From: UBA2767 sp965228625
Lineage (GTDB): Bacteria; Pseudomonadota; Alphaproteobacteria; Rhizobiales; Methyloligellaceae
Direction of reading: 5' to 3'
Assembly: GCA_965228625.1 (NCBI GenBank)
Contig: OZ245829.1
Coordinates: forward strand, 434,001 to 498,000
Length of the DNA: 64,000 bases
Positions 50,696 through 59,432 of the stretch are shown here, one piece after another. The notes below the pieces were generated by a model. The model worked only from the letters and a program-made list of their open reading frames with translations. It had not been told where the DNA came from and did no database searches. A program made the position numbers and the translations under genes. The number at the start of each line of letters is the position of its first letter. The stretch's first letter is position 1.

Positions 50696-51775
50696 ATGCA
50701 TTCGGAAACACACCCTGCCCGCGTACCCTGGGTCGACTACGCCAAGGGCATCTGTATCGTCATGGTTGTCATGATGCACTCGACGCTCGGCGTCGAGGCG
50801 GCCGCCGGCGCCGAGGGCTGGATGCACGAGCTGGTGGCCTTCGCCAAGCCGTTCCGGATGCCCGACTTCTTCCTCATTGCCGGTCTGTTTCTGGCGCGGC
50901 GCATAGATCGCGACTGGCCCGACTATCTCGACCGGAAGGTTCTGCACTTTGCTTACTTTTACGTGCTCTGGCTGACCATACAGTTCGCCCTGAAAGCGCC
51001 GATGATCATGTCGGAAGCGGGCCCCGGCGGCGTCGTTGCGGGCTACCTCCAGGCCTACATTCAGCCCTTCGGCACCCTCTGGTTCATCTATCTGCTGCCG
51101 GTCTTTTTCGTGCTCACAAAGTGTCTCAGGACCACGTCACCGGTGATCGTCTGGCTTTTCGCCGCCGCGCTGGAAATCTCCGATATCCATACGGGCAGCA
51201 CGATCATCGACGAGTTCGCCAGCCGCTTCGTCTATTTCTATTCGGGCTACGTTCTGGCACCGCACATATTCAAGCTCGCGGAGCACGTCGATAAGGCGCC
51301 CGCCAAGGCGATGGTCGCTCTTGGTCTGTGGGGCATCGTCAACGGCTTGTTCGTCAAGGCCGGGTACGCGGATATGCCGTTTGTCAGCCTGGCCCTCGGC
51401 TTTGCGGGCGTCGGCGCGATCGTCGCCGCTTCGGTTTTGCTGACGCGGGTTTCGTGGGGCGAGGCACTGCGATACTGCGGCGAGAATTCGATCGTCATCT
51501 ATCTCGCCTTTGCAATCCCGATGGCCGCCACGCGTATCATACTGCTCAAGCTCGGCTGGATATCCGATCTCGGCACGGTCTCGCTGCTGGTGACCGTGGC
51601 CGGGCTCATGGGCGCCCTGATCCTCCACTGGATCGTCCGCAACACGCCACTCGCCTTCCTGTTCGTCCGTCCGCAATGGGCGCGGCTGGAGAGCTGGCAG
51701 GCACAAGGCCCGAAAGGACCCGCGCCGCGCCGGCGGGCGACGACCAATGCAGAACACCACGCGGCTCACAGGTAG
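50696..51775 (+). CDS. Acyltransferase family (acyltransferase 3) membrane protein
   Basis: 359 residues from the ATG at 50696 (GGGGACG upstream). About ten transmembrane helices. The N-terminal signature is WVDYAKGICIVMVVMMHSTLG, with the catalytic-type His of the acyltransferase 3 family, then PFRMPDFFLIAGLFLARR. These integral enzymes acetylate or acylate cell-surface sugars (OafA, NodX, YeiB-like). The C-terminal tail is basic and soluble. It is followed 47 bp later by a CelD-like GNAT gene in the same direction; the two could act together in polysaccharide modification. Confidence 0.88.
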   Translation: MHSETHPARVPWVDYAKGICIVMVVMMHSTLGVEAAAGAEGWMHELVAFAKPFRMPDFFLIAGLFLARRIDRDWPDYLDRKVLHFAYFYVLWLTIQFALKAPMIMSEAGPGGVVAGYLQAYIQPFGTLWFIYLLPVFFVLTKCLRTTSPVIVWLFAAALEISDIHTGSTIIDEFASRFVYFYSGYVLAPHIFKLAEHVDKAPAKAMVALGLWGIVNGLFVKAGYADMPFVSLALGFAGVGAIVAASVLLTRVSWGEALRYCGENSIVIYLAFAIPMAATRIILLKLGWISDLGTVSLLVTVAGLMGALILHWIVRNTPLAFLFVRPQWARLESWQAQGPKGPAPRRRATTNAEHHAAHR

Positions 51776-51822
51776 GTTGGCCTGCCGCGCACCGGCATGA
51801 GTGACAGACGGGAACGAGAGCC

Positions 51823-53079
51823 ATGTTGACAGATCTGTATCCGGAACAAGCGTCCCGGACCTTCCGAAAGAAGGCCGGATCGGACGATGCTGCCCACACA
51901 GACATTGAGGCCGCGAGCCACAGGGTTTGCGGCATCGATCTCGACGTGATCCGCGATCTCGCGGGGTTTGAAGCACTTGAGCAGGAATGGAACGATCTGT
52001 TTGAACGCGCCGGTCAGTCTCATCAGCTCTTCCAGACCTTCAATTGGAATTGGCACTGGTGTCAGAGTTACCTCGCATCGGACGCACCGGACACCAACCT
52101 CAAACTGAGCGTGGTGGTCGGACGGCGGGATGGCCGCGCCGTGATGATCTGGCCGCTCATCACCAACCGGCACATGGGTGTGCGCTACGTCTGCTGGATG
52201 GGCGCGCCTGTCAGCCAGTACAGCGACGTGCTCGTCGAAGATGCGCCTGAGAGAATGGACTGGCTGAAAGCCGGCTGGCGGTTCATTTGCTCTGAACTCG
52301 CCGGCGACATGGTTTGCATCCCGAAGGTTCGGGAAGACTCTGTCCTGTCCGCATTGCTGCAGGAACTCGGCGTCAGGCCCGACCAGGAAACCGAGGCGCC
52401 GTACGCGGATCTCGCGAAGTCCGGCACCTACGACGTCTACGCTTCGCGGTTCTCGTCTCGTCAGCGCAAGAACCGCCGCCGTCAGCGCCGCCGCCTATCC
52501 GAACATGGAGAGATCAGCTTCACGGTCATGACCGAAGGCCCCGCCGCCGCCGCCGCCGCGCAACAGGCGATCGACATGAAGCGGCGCTGGCTGGAGAAAC
52601 AGGCGCTCGTCTCGAAGGCCTTCTCGGACCGCCGGATCGACGCGTTCTTTGCCAGTGCGTTCGCGTCGGGCAACCGGCCTGCCGGTTGCGACGTCGGCAT
52701 TCTGAAAGTCGGCGAGGAAACGGCGGCCATTGCCATTGGCGTTGTCTGCAAGGGCCGCCACGCAAGCCACATCTGCGTCTACAGCCTCGATCAGAAATTC
52801 GTTCAATCCGGCGCCGGCGGAATGATCACCGACGAGACCATACGCCATTGCCTCGATACGGATGTGGCCACGTTTGATCTGATGGCACCTGGAGATGCGT
52901 ACAAATACGAGTGGACGGATGCCGCGGTGAAGGTCTGCGACTATGCGGTTCCTCTGACCTCGCGCGGCCATGCCTACGCCGCATTCGGGGCGTGTACCTA
53001 CACCGCCAAGGCCGCGTTCGAGACGGTGCCGCAGCGCCTGCGCCATCTGTTTCTGGCGGTCATCGGATCTGGACGCTGA
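51823..53079 (+). CDS. CelD/BcsL-type GNAT acetyltransferase
   Basis: 418 residues, ATG. The N-terminal half has EQEWNDLFERAGQSHQLFQTF and the C-terminal half a BioF2/FemAB-like GNAT domain (SRQRKNRRRQRRRLSEHGEI, then QQAIDMKRRWLEKQAL). The family is named for CelD of Agrobacterium, linked to cellulose synthesis, and contains glycan and peptide acyl-transfer proteins. A run of (CCG)n gives a poly-Ala stretch at residues about 239-245 in a loop. It follows the acyltransferase gene and may belong to the same unit; the real substrate is unknown. Confidence 0.82.
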   Translation: MLTDLYPEQASRTFRKKAGSDDAAHTDIEAASHRVCGIDLDVIRDLAGFEALEQEWNDLFERAGQSHQLFQTFNWNWHWCQSYLASDAPDTNLKLSVVVGRRDGRAVMIWPLITNRHMGVRYVCWMGAPVSQYSDVLVEDAPERMDWLKAGWRFICSELAGDMVCIPKVREDSVLSALLQELGVRPDQETEAPYADLAKSGTYDVYASRFSSRQRKNRRRQRRRLSEHGEISFTVMTEGPAAAAAAQQAIDMKRRWLEKQALVSKAFSDRRIDAFFASAFASGNRPAGCDVGILKVGEETAAIAIGVVCKGRHASHICVYSLDQKFVQSGAGGMITDETIRHCLDTDVATFDLMAPGDAYKYEWTDAAVKVCDYAVPLTSRGHAYAAFGACTYTAKAAFETVPQRLRHLFLAVIGSGR

Positions 53080-53206
53080 CGCATCGGGATCGGTCGGGCA
53101 ACCGGCATTCAAACAGGACACGAATTCGCGTTAAGGTCCGCACATGCCGGGCGGCGATCTCTCATAACCCGGCTTCGCACTGCGGTTTTCGGGGAGGATG
53201 GGAACG

Positions 53207-53527
53207 ATGGCCTGGACGTATCTGTTTTTTGCCGGACTGTTTGAAATCGGCTGGGCGGTCGGCTTGAAGTACACCGAGGGCTTCACGCGTCTGTGGCCCT
53301 CGGTCGCAACCGTTGCGGCGATGATTGTCAGCCTGTTCCTGCTCGGCCTTGCCCTGCGTGATCTGCCGCTCGGCACGGCCTATGCGGTGTGGACCGGCAT
53401 CGGCGCCGTGGGGACCGTCATCCTCGGCATCTTCCTGTTTCAGGACCCGGCAACCGCCGTCCGGCTCGGCTGCATCGGCCTGATCCTCGCCGGCATTGTC
53501 GGGCTGAAACTGACGTCGGCGGTTTGA
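53207..53527 (+). CDS. sugE: SMR-family guanidinium/quaternary ammonium exporter (Gdx/SugE)
   Basis: 106 residues from the ATG at 53207 (GGGGAGG upstream). Four transmembrane helices. The essential Glu is in AGLFEIGWAVGLKYTEGFTR, the signature that distinguishes SugE/Gdx from EmrE-like proteins, followed by WPSVATVAAMIVSLFLL and ending GLKLTSAV. Gdx exports guanidinium by proton antiport; a ureohydrolase gene lies 45 kb upstream, but no link can be shown. No guanidine riboswitch was recognised in the 127-bp gap before it. Confidence 0.9.
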   Translation: MAWTYLFFAGLFEIGWAVGLKYTEGFTRLWPSVATVAAMIVSLFLLGLALRDLPLGTAYAVWTGIGAVGTVILGIFLFQDPATAVRLGCIGLILAGIVGLKLTSAV

Positions 53528-53561
53528 GGCTTGAAGCGAGGACGGTCGTGGAAGCGAACGG

Positions 53562-54764
53562 TTAAGCCGCAGGCACCGTCACAACCTCGGCAGCCTCGCC
53601 GATCACGGCCGCGATCTGCCGGCAATCCTCTTCGTCGAAGGTGAGCGGAATGCGCATATCGCACAGGGTCGCCAGAATACGCCGTGTGTTGGGAAGCTCG
53701 TCCATCTCCTCGATATAGCGCCAACTGTCGAAGCGGCTGGTGAAGCCCGCCGGTTCGTCGGCCCCGAACCATTTCACTTCGACGCCGCGTTCGCCGCACG
53801 CGCCGACGAAGGCGCGCATGGTGTCGGCATTCGCACCCTGAAGCGAGAACTGGATCGAGCTGCCGACATATTCCTCGTGCTGCGGACGCTCCGGAACGCG
53901 TACGCCGGAGATATTGCGCAAGCCTTGTTCCAACACGCCGTAGAGCAGGTTCCACCGGCGGCAGTTCTCATCGAGATGCTCAAGCTGAACCCGCAGGATC
54001 GCCGCGCGCAGATTGTCCATGCGGCCGGAATAGTTCGGCGTCTCGAGCCGCACCTCGGCAAAGGCCTGCGGGTCCGGAACCGCAAGATGGCGGTCGTACA
54101 ACATGTAGGAACCGGAGTGGACCACGGCCCGTGCCATCACGTCGGCGTCTGATGTGGTGAGAAAGCCGCCCTCGCCCGAATTCATGTGTTTGTATGTCTG
54201 CGTGCTGAAGCAGGCGACCGTGCCGAACGTCCCCGAAAGCCGTCCCTTCCAGCGCGCGCCCATGGTGTGGGCGCAATCCTCGATGACCGTAATCCCGCGC
54301 GCGTCGCACACCTCCATGACGCGGTCCATGTCGCAGATGTGGCCGCGCATGTGGGAGAGCATGAGGACCCTGGCGCCGCTCGCATCCGCCTTCCTCTCAA
54401 GGTCGTCTATGTCGAGCTTCAAGTTCTCATCGATCTCCACCAGGACAGGCCGTCCGCCGGCATTGTCGATCGCGCCGGGTACCGGTGAGAGTGTGAAACC
54501 GTTGCACAGCACGTCGGCGCCCTGCTCCAGTCGGATCGCTTTCAGTGCGACATGGAGTGCATAGCCGCCCGAAGCGCAGGCCAGGCAATAGGGCACGCCC
54601 ATATAGTCGGCAAATTCCTGCTCCAGCAGCGCCGCCTCGGAAACCTCGCCCTCGAGCGTGTTGTACCGGGTCAGGCGGCCCGTGCGCATCACCTCCACCG
54701 CGCGCGAGATCGCCTCTTCGCTGATCGGTTCCTGCTGGGTGAACGGTTTTGAAAATGTCCGCAT
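53562..54764 (-). CDS. DegT/DnrJ/EryC1/StrS-type aminotransferase
   Basis: 400 residues, ATG. A PLP-dependent fold type I enzyme of the sugar aminotransferase family. The PLP-binding Lys is in STQTYKHMNSGEGGFLT; the aspartate that holds the pyridine nitrogen is in VIEDCAHTMGARWKG. The N-terminal part ALLEQEFADYMGVPYCLACASGG is also typical. The family transaminates keto-sugars or dehydrates them at C3. It follows a Gfo/Idh oxidoreductase gene by 78 bp on the same strand, which is a common pairing in sugar conversion. The operator at 55944 lies upstream of the pair. Confidence 0.9.
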   Translation of the reverse strand: MRTFSKPFTQQEPISEEAISRAVEVMRTGRLTRYNTLEGEVSEAALLEQEFADYMGVPYCLACASGGYALHVALKAIRLEQGADVLCNGFTLSPVPGAIDNAGGRPVLVEIDENLKLDIDDLERKADASGARVLMLSHMRGHICDMDRVMEVCDARGITVIEDCAHTMGARWKGRLSGTFGTVACFSTQTYKHMNSGEGGFLTTSDADVMARAVVHSGSYMLYDRHLAVPDPQAFAEVRLETPNYSGRMDNLRAAILRVQLEHLDENCRRWNLLYGVLEQGLRNISGVRVPERPQHEEYVGSSIQFSLQGANADTMRAFVGACGERGVEVKWFGADEPAGFTSRFDSWRYIEEMDELPNTRRILATLCDMRIPLTFDEEDCRQIAAVIGEAAEVVTVPAA

Positions 54765-54842
54765 TGCGCGCTCCTTAGCACTCCTTATAGCGGCTCGGTT
54801 CGCCGACGTGGAGAGAAGAAGTCTGCACTTCGCCGGACTTCG

Positions 54843-55865
54843 CTAGACGTCGACTTTGGCGCCCGTTTCGTTCGACCGGTAGACGGCCTCCTCAAGCGCG
54901 AGGTTGCGTTGATAGTCGGCGGCCAGGTTCTCGACTTCCGTGCCGTCCAGCACAGCGTTCACCACATGGGACTGCAGGGCGTGGACGCAATCGCCCGCGA
55001 AGCCCTCATAGTCACGCGCCTCCAGGACGGTCTCGATGCCCCGGTCTCCGAAGGCACGAAATGTCACGGACCCGTCCCCGAGCAGCGACAGCGTACCCGC
55101 GGTTCCCTCGATCAGCGCCTCGCCCATGGTCAAACGGTGGTTCTGAGCCGCGTGGTCGAGCAGGCGATTGCCGTCGAACAGCGCACGCATGCCGTTCGCA
55201 TAGCCGAAAATGAAGTACCCCGCATCTTCCCCGGCGATCGCCGGATTGAGTTGTCGCAGGTCGGCATAAACGTTCTCCGGTTCACCGGCGAGAAAGCGGA
55301 ACGTATCGATCCAGTGGATCGCCGTTTCATGGACGAGGAACTTTTTCATGGTCTGGAAATAGGGCTGGCGGTCGAGATAGGCCTCCGGTCCCTGGCCGTC
55401 CCCTGGCCGCAGGCGGAACGTGATCTGAAGCAACTCGCCGATGCGCTTGTTATCGATCGCTTTTTTGATCGCCCGGTACCAGGGCTGGAAACGGAAGTTC
55501 TCATGCACCACAAGCCGCGCTCCAGCGGCTTCGGCCATCTTCACGGCTTGCCACGCCTCGTCGAGACTGCTGCAGAACGGCTTCTGACAGATGATCGTCT
55601 TGACGCCCTGATTCAGCCCCGCGCGGATGGTCTCGAGATGCGTCGGCGGCGGCGTGATGACATCGAGAATATCGGGCACGGCAACCGCAAGCGCGTCCTC
55701 GAGACTCTCATAGGCGGGATGTCCCGTGGCCTCGGCTTTTGGCCGGTCCGTGTCCACAGCGGCGACGATCTCGGCCCGGCCGATCCGTCTCCAGGCGTCA
55801 TAGTGGAACTGGGCGAAGTACCCGGCACCCAGGCACGCAACGGTCATCGCGTCTTTACCGTTCAT
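54843..55865 (-). CDS. Gfo/Idh/MocA-family oxidoreductase
   Basis: 340 residues, ATG. The N-terminal Rossmann fold has VACLGAGYFAQFHYDAWRRIG and the family's EKP-type motif as IICQKPFCSSLDEA (CQKP). The C-terminal alpha/beta domain is complete (FRLRPGDGQGPEAYLDRQPYF). These enzymes oxidise or reduce sugars and cyclitols with NAD(P). It is first of a two-gene operon with the DegT aminotransferase and divergent from the lactonase-like gene over a 177-bp region with a GntR-type palindrome, so it is likely part of the TRAP-linked catabolic locus. Confidence 0.9.
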   Translation of the reverse strand: MNGKDAMTVACLGAGYFAQFHYDAWRRIGRAEIVAAVDTDRPKAEATGHPAYESLEDALAVAVPDILDVITPPPTHLETIRAGLNQGVKTIICQKPFCSSLDEAWQAVKMAEAAGARLVVHENFRFQPWYRAIKKAIDNKRIGELLQITFRLRPGDGQGPEAYLDRQPYFQTMKKFLVHETAIHWIDTFRFLAGEPENVYADLRQLNPAIAGEDAGYFIFGYANGMRALFDGNRLLDHAAQNHRLTMGEALIEGTAGTLSLLGDGSVTFRAFGDRGIETVLEARDYEGFAGDCVHALQSHVVNAVLDGTEVENLAADYQRNLALEEAVYRSNETGAKVDV

Positions 55866-55935
55866 GCGGGTTTCTCCTCACATCCGCCGCGACCCGTCGT
55901 ATGCATCCGTGCCCGCGGCCAAACCGGACCTCAAA

Positions 55936-55961
55936 TTGACAACGCATGCATATTTGCATAC
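55936..55961. promoter_or_regulatory. GntR-type operator overlapping a promoter
   Basis: GCATGC-ATATTT-GCATAC (55944-55961) is a near-perfect inverted repeat with a 6-bp spacer. It lies right after TTGACA (55936-55941), a likely -35 box of the rightward promoter. It is the same pattern as GTATGC-N6-GCATAC at 57621 before the TRAP genes, and it sits between the Gfo/Idh operon and the lactonase-GntR genes. Confidence 0.65.
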
Positions 55962-56042
55962 GACTTGAAATGCAAACGGGTAAGGCATTGAGACCATTGT
56001 CGGGAGTTTCCGTGACGATGGAACCGGGCCTGATGGAAGGCG

Positions 56043-56879
56043 ATGACCGATCATTGGCAGATTTATGCCCTGAAATACGCCGAGCGCAACGGGCGGACGC
56101 GGGCCGACAGTTTCATCATGGACGACGACCATGCCAGTCCGCATGCGATGGACTACTATGTCTGGCTGCTGCAATCGGGCGATCGGTCGATCCTCGTTGA
56201 TACCGGTTACGACCCCGATGAGGCGGCCCGACGGAACCGGCCGATCCTCCAAAACCCGGCAACCATGCTCGAAACGATGGGCGTAGCCGCGAACGCCGTC
56301 GACACGGTCATCCTCACCCATTTGCATTATGATCATGCCGGCGGGCTGAAGAGCTATCCCAATGCGACGCTCCACCTTCAGGCGGCGGAAATGGCGTTCG
56401 CAACGGGCTCGTGCATGTGCCAGGACCATATGCGCGCACCGTTCACCGGGGAGCATGTATGCGACGCGGTAAGGGCCCTCTACGCGGGCCGGGTCGAGTT
56501 TACCGAAGGATCGAGAGTGATCGCACCGGGCGTGGAGACCCATTTGGTCGGCGGCCACAGCCGCGGCCTGCAATGCGTGCGCGTGCGAACCCGCCGTGGA
56601 TGGGTGGTGCTCGCATCCGACGCCACCCACTACTATGAGAATTACCGGCACGCCAAGCCCTTCCCGATAGTTGTCGACGTGGCCGAAATGCTCACCGGAT
56701 TCAGAACGATCCGCGCGCTTGCGGACAGCGACGACCATGTTATTCCGGGCCACGACCCCTTGGTCCGAAGGTATTTTCCGGCTCTGATGGAAGGAGATGA
56801 TTCTGTCGTCCTGCTGCATGCGGATCCGGTAACGGTCCTGGAGCCGGATGCCGCCGATATGGGAGCACTGGCGAAATGA
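56043..56879 (+). CDS. MBL-fold hydrolase, N-acyl homoserine lactonase family
   Basis: 278 residues, ATG. Metallo-beta-lactamase fold with the zinc motif THLHYDHAGG (HxHxDH) near residue 95, then the HxxH-like GGHSRGLQCVRV and a late Asp/His (ASDATHYYEN, GHDPLV). The family contains AHL lactonases and other lactone- or ester-cleaving enzymes. Because it is coupled to a GntR regulator and sits beside a TRAP transporter, a catabolic sugar-lactonase role is as likely as quorum quenching. It overlaps the GntR gene by ATGA. Confidence 0.88.
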   Translation: MTDHWQIYALKYAERNGRTRADSFIMDDDHASPHAMDYYVWLLQSGDRSILVDTGYDPDEAARRNRPILQNPATMLETMGVAANAVDTVILTHLHYDHAGGLKSYPNATLHLQAAEMAFATGSCMCQDHMRAPFTGEHVCDAVRALYAGRVEFTEGSRVIAPGVETHLVGGHSRGLQCVRVRTRRGWVVLASDATHYYENYRHAKPFPIVVDVAEMLTGFRTIRALADSDDHVIPGHDPLVRRYFPALMEGDDSVVLLHADPVTVLEPDAADMGALAK

Positions 56880-57547
56880 ACGAGTCATCCGGGTCCAGCC
56901 TTGCGCAGAACGCCTACCGGCAACTGAAAAAGGAAATCCTGGAAAACGAGATGCCGCCAGGGACGCAGGCGGCCGAGACCGAGATCGCCACGCGCCTTGG
57001 CATGAGCCGCACCCCGGTCCACGAGGCTCTGCGTCAATTGCAGAGCGAAGGGCTGATAGAGCTGATCCCACGACGCGGCGCCCGCGTTCTGCCGATCGCC
57101 GCGAAGGATATTCGTGAGATCTACCAACTGTTGACCGCGCTCGACCCGCTCGCCGCCGCGGATGTCGCTGGCGCGAAACCCGATAAGGCGGCGCTCGAAC
57201 CGCTGGCATCGGCAGCGGACGATATGGAACGCGCCCTTGAAGCCGACGATCTCGACGCTTGGGCACACGCCGACGACAGGTTCCACCGGGCATTGGTGAA
57301 CCAGGGAACCAACAGCCGGTTGAAGGGCATCGTCAACACCCTGTTCGACCAGGCCCACCGCGCGCAAATGGCGACCATCGGGTTGCGTGAAAGCCTTGCC
57401 GTTTCCAACAAGGAACATCGCGCAATTGTTGCCGCACTGTCCAAAGGTGACGCTGAGAAGACCGGAAATCTGGTCCGCCGGCATCGCGAACGTGGCTCGA
57501 CCGAAATCCTCGCACTGCTCGACAAAATCCGCATTTCCCTCCTCTGA
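56876..57547 (+). CDS. GntR-family regulator (FCD domain)
   Basis: 223 residues, ATG overlapping the previous stop (ATGA). Winged helix in residues about 10-72 (AYRQLKKEILENEMPPGTQAAETEIATRLGMSRTPVHEALRQLQ, RRGARVLPI), then an all-helical FCD ligand domain (residues 80-215, with HADDRFHRALVNQGTN and the metal-binding His in NKEHRAIVAALSKGD). FCD regulators respond to small carboxylic or sugar acids. Two matching palindromes, at 55944 and 57621, flank the gene and mark its likely targets. Confidence 0.92.
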   Translation: MNESSGSSLAQNAYRQLKKEILENEMPPGTQAAETEIATRLGMSRTPVHEALRQLQSEGLIELIPRRGARVLPIAAKDIREIYQLLTALDPLAAADVAGAKPDKAALEPLASAADDMERALEADDLDAWAHADDRFHRALVNQGTNSRLKGIVNTLFDQAHRAQMATIGLRESLAVSNKEHRAIVAALSKGDAEKTGNLVRRHRERGSTEILALLDKIRISLL

Positions 57548-57620
57548 CACCGCGACGAAGCAGGTTTGCGACACACCGGAGCCGTTCGCGGTATTTGCAT
57601 AACCGTGTGGATTTGATAAT

Positions 57621-57638
57621 GTATGCATTGTGGCATAC
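57621..57638. promoter_or_regulatory. GntR-type operator before the TRAP genes
   Basis: GTATGC-ATTGTG-GCATAC (57621-57638) is a perfect inverted repeat with a 6-bp spacer, 78 bp before the dctP start codon. TTTGATAATG just upstream may be the -10. The half-site GCATAC equals that at 55956-55961. Confidence 0.7.
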
Positions 57639-57716
57639 TATCATGAATGCACACTATGTGATTTCACGTCACGTGCGGTAACGGACGCCAAAAATGTCCG
57701 ACAGGGAGGACCACAG

Positions 57717-58757
57717 ATGAAGAAACTGCTTTTGGCCATAGCCGCGGCGGTCTGCCTCACGGCGCCGATGGCCGCGCCGGCAAATGCGGAGCCGGTCAAG
57801 CTGAACATGCCCTCGACTTTTCCGGGTTCGCTGATCCAACTCGGTCAGGCCGGTGTGCGGCTCCAGAACAATCTCAACCTGATCTCGGGGGGCGATATCA
57901 CGGTCAAGTTCTTCGAGCCCAAGGCGCTTGTGCCACCGCTCGAGATCTTCGATGCCGTTTCCAACGGCTCGGTCGACGCCGGGTGGTCGGTATCCGGTTA
58001 CTGGGGCTCGAAAAACTCCGCCCTCAACCTTTTCTCGGCCGTTCCGTTCGGGCCGGCGGCGGGCGAGTACCTCGCATGGATGTGGCATGGCGGCGGCGAG
58101 GATCTGATGAACGAGATCTACAACAAGCACGGCCTGCATTCACTCGCCTGCGGCGTGCTCGCGCCAGAGGCTTCGGGATGGTTCAAGAAAGAGATCAAGA
58201 GCCCGGAAGACCTGAAGGGCCTCAAGATGCGGTTCTTCGGCCTTGGCGCGAAGGTGATGCAGAAACTGGGCGTGGACACGCAGCTCCTTGCGGGCGGAGA
58301 CATCTTCCCGGCGCTCGAGCGCGGCACCATTGACGCCACCGAATTTTCCATGCCGGCAATCGATCAGAACCTCGGGTTCTACAACATCGCCAAGCACTAC
58401 TACTTCCCCGGCTGGCATCAGCAATCGACCATCCAGGAACTGCTGCTGAACAAGAAGAAGTGGGACGCAATGACCGAGCAGCAGCGCGAGCTGATCAAGA
58501 CCGCCTGCAAGGCGAATGTCGCCTACCAGTTCTCGGAAGGCGAGGCCATCCAGGGCAAGGCTCTGGCCGAGATGAAGGCAAAAGGCGTCAACATTCACAG
58601 GTGGCCGCCCGAGATGCTCGCCGCCTACCAGAAGGCCTGGAACGAAGTCGCCGCGGAAGAGGCCGCCAACAACCCGGACTTCAAGAAGGTCTGGGACAGC
58701 CTGCAGAACTTCCGCAAGCAGTACAAAATCTGGAGTGATCTCGGCTACTTGCAGTAG
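57717..58757 (+). CDS. dctP: TRAP transporter solute-binding protein (DctP family, TakP-like)
   Basis: 346 residues from the ATG at 57717 (AGGGAGGA upstream). Signal peptide 1-25 (ANA-EP). The mature protein has the DctP-fold landmarks: MPSTFPGSLIQLGQAG, LVPPLEIFDAVSNGSVDAGWS, DLKGLKMRFFGLGAKVMQKLG with the ligand-binding Arg, and GGDIFPALERGTIDATEF. The GWHQQ and PAIDQNLGFYNIAKHYYFPG stretch is like that of the 2-oxoacid-binding TakP. It binds an organic or sugar acid in the periplasm for uptake by DctQM. The gene is followed by a 13-bp perfect hairpin before dctQ. Confidence 0.92.
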   Translation: MKKLLLAIAAAVCLTAPMAAPANAEPVKLNMPSTFPGSLIQLGQAGVRLQNNLNLISGGDITVKFFEPKALVPPLEIFDAVSNGSVDAGWSVSGYWGSKNSALNLFSAVPFGPAAGEYLAWMWHGGGEDLMNEIYNKHGLHSLACGVLAPEASGWFKKEIKSPEDLKGLKMRFFGLGAKVMQKLGVDTQLLAGGDIFPALERGTIDATEFSMPAIDQNLGFYNIAKHYYFPGWHQQSTIQELLLNKKKWDAMTEQQRELIKTACKANVAYQFSEGEAIQGKALAEMKAKGVNIHRWPPEMLAAYQKAWNEVAAEEAANNPDFKKVWDSLQNFRKQYKIWSDLGYLQ

Positions 58758-58774
58758 CTTCCTCACCCAAGACC

Positions 58775-58806
58775 GGGAGGTCCGGCCGACGGAGGCCGGA
58801 CCTCCC
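58775..58806 (+). promoter_or_regulatory. Intercistronic mRNA hairpin between dctP and dctQ
   Basis: GGGAGGTCCGGCC (58775-58787), GACGGA loop, GGCCGGACCTCCC (58794-58806): a perfect 13-bp stem without a direct T-run. It lies 18 bp after the dctP stop and 62 bp before dctQ. It would slow 3' decay or partly stop transcription, giving more binding protein than permease. Confidence 0.75.
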
Positions 58807-58868
58807 TCGCGCGGTCGTTCCGTTTTCACCTGTTACAATTTCGATCGAGATGAAGGGGGAGATCCACG

Positions 58869-59432
58869 GTGCAGGGTCTGTTATCGCTTAGCCGCATCAT
58901 CGACAGGTCACTCCGCCTGATTGCACAGATTGGCGGATGGCTGGGCGCCGTCCTCGTCACGGTCGTCGTCTACGATGTTGTGACGCGCTATTTCGGCGTT
59001 CCGAAAATCTGGGGCCTGACCTCAACCAAGATTCAGGAATCCGAATACTGGCTGCACAGCTTTCTCATCGTTCTCGTCGTAGGTTACGCCTACACCCGGC
59101 AATCCCATATCCGGATTGACCTCATCCGCGAGCGTCTGCCCGACCGGACGAAATACTGGATCGAGGCGATCGGCATTTCGATTGCACTCATCCCCTATTC
59201 CGTTCTCGGTGCGTGGCTCGCTTGGCCCTATGCGGTCCAATCCTATGTTTCGAATGAGATCTCCAAATCGCAAACCGGATTGAGCGACATCTGGATCCTC
59301 AAAAGCGGCCTGATCGTCCTGTTCGTGCTGATGGGGCTGGCGGGCCTTTCCCAGCTCATAAAGGCGATAGCGGGGATCAACGGGCGCTTGCCCGCGGAGT
59401 TGAGAGACGAAACCATCGGCGCGGGGCACTGA
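58869..59432 (+). CDS. dctQ: TRAP transporter small permease (DctQ)
   Basis: 187 residues, GTG. Four transmembrane helices, with the family pattern VVVYDVVTRYFGVP in the first part and YAYTRQSHIRIDLIRERLP (the R/H-I-x-x-D motif) in the middle. It pairs with the large permease, whose start codon shares one base with its stop (TGATG). The role is assembly and stability of the Na+-driven TRAP permease in the inner membrane. Confidence 0.92.
   Translation: MQGLLSLSRIIDRSLRLIAQIGGWLGAVLVTVVVYDVVTRYFGVPKIWGLTSTKIQESEYWLHSFLIVLVVGYAYTRQSHIRIDLIRERLPDRTKYWIEAIGISIALIPYSVLGAWLAWPYAVQSYVSNEISKSQTGLSDIWILKSGLIVLFVLMGLAGLSQLIKAIAGINGRLPAELRDETIGAGH

Noticed and set aside
52540..52559. (CCG)n microsatellite in the CelD-like gene
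   Set aside because: Only about six units, encoding a short poly-Ala loop; ordinary in a GC-rich gene, no sign of phase variation.
53080..53206. Guanidine riboswitch before the Gdx/SugE gene
   Set aside because: I could not find the conserved ykkC or mini-ykkC ACGR hairpins in the short gap.
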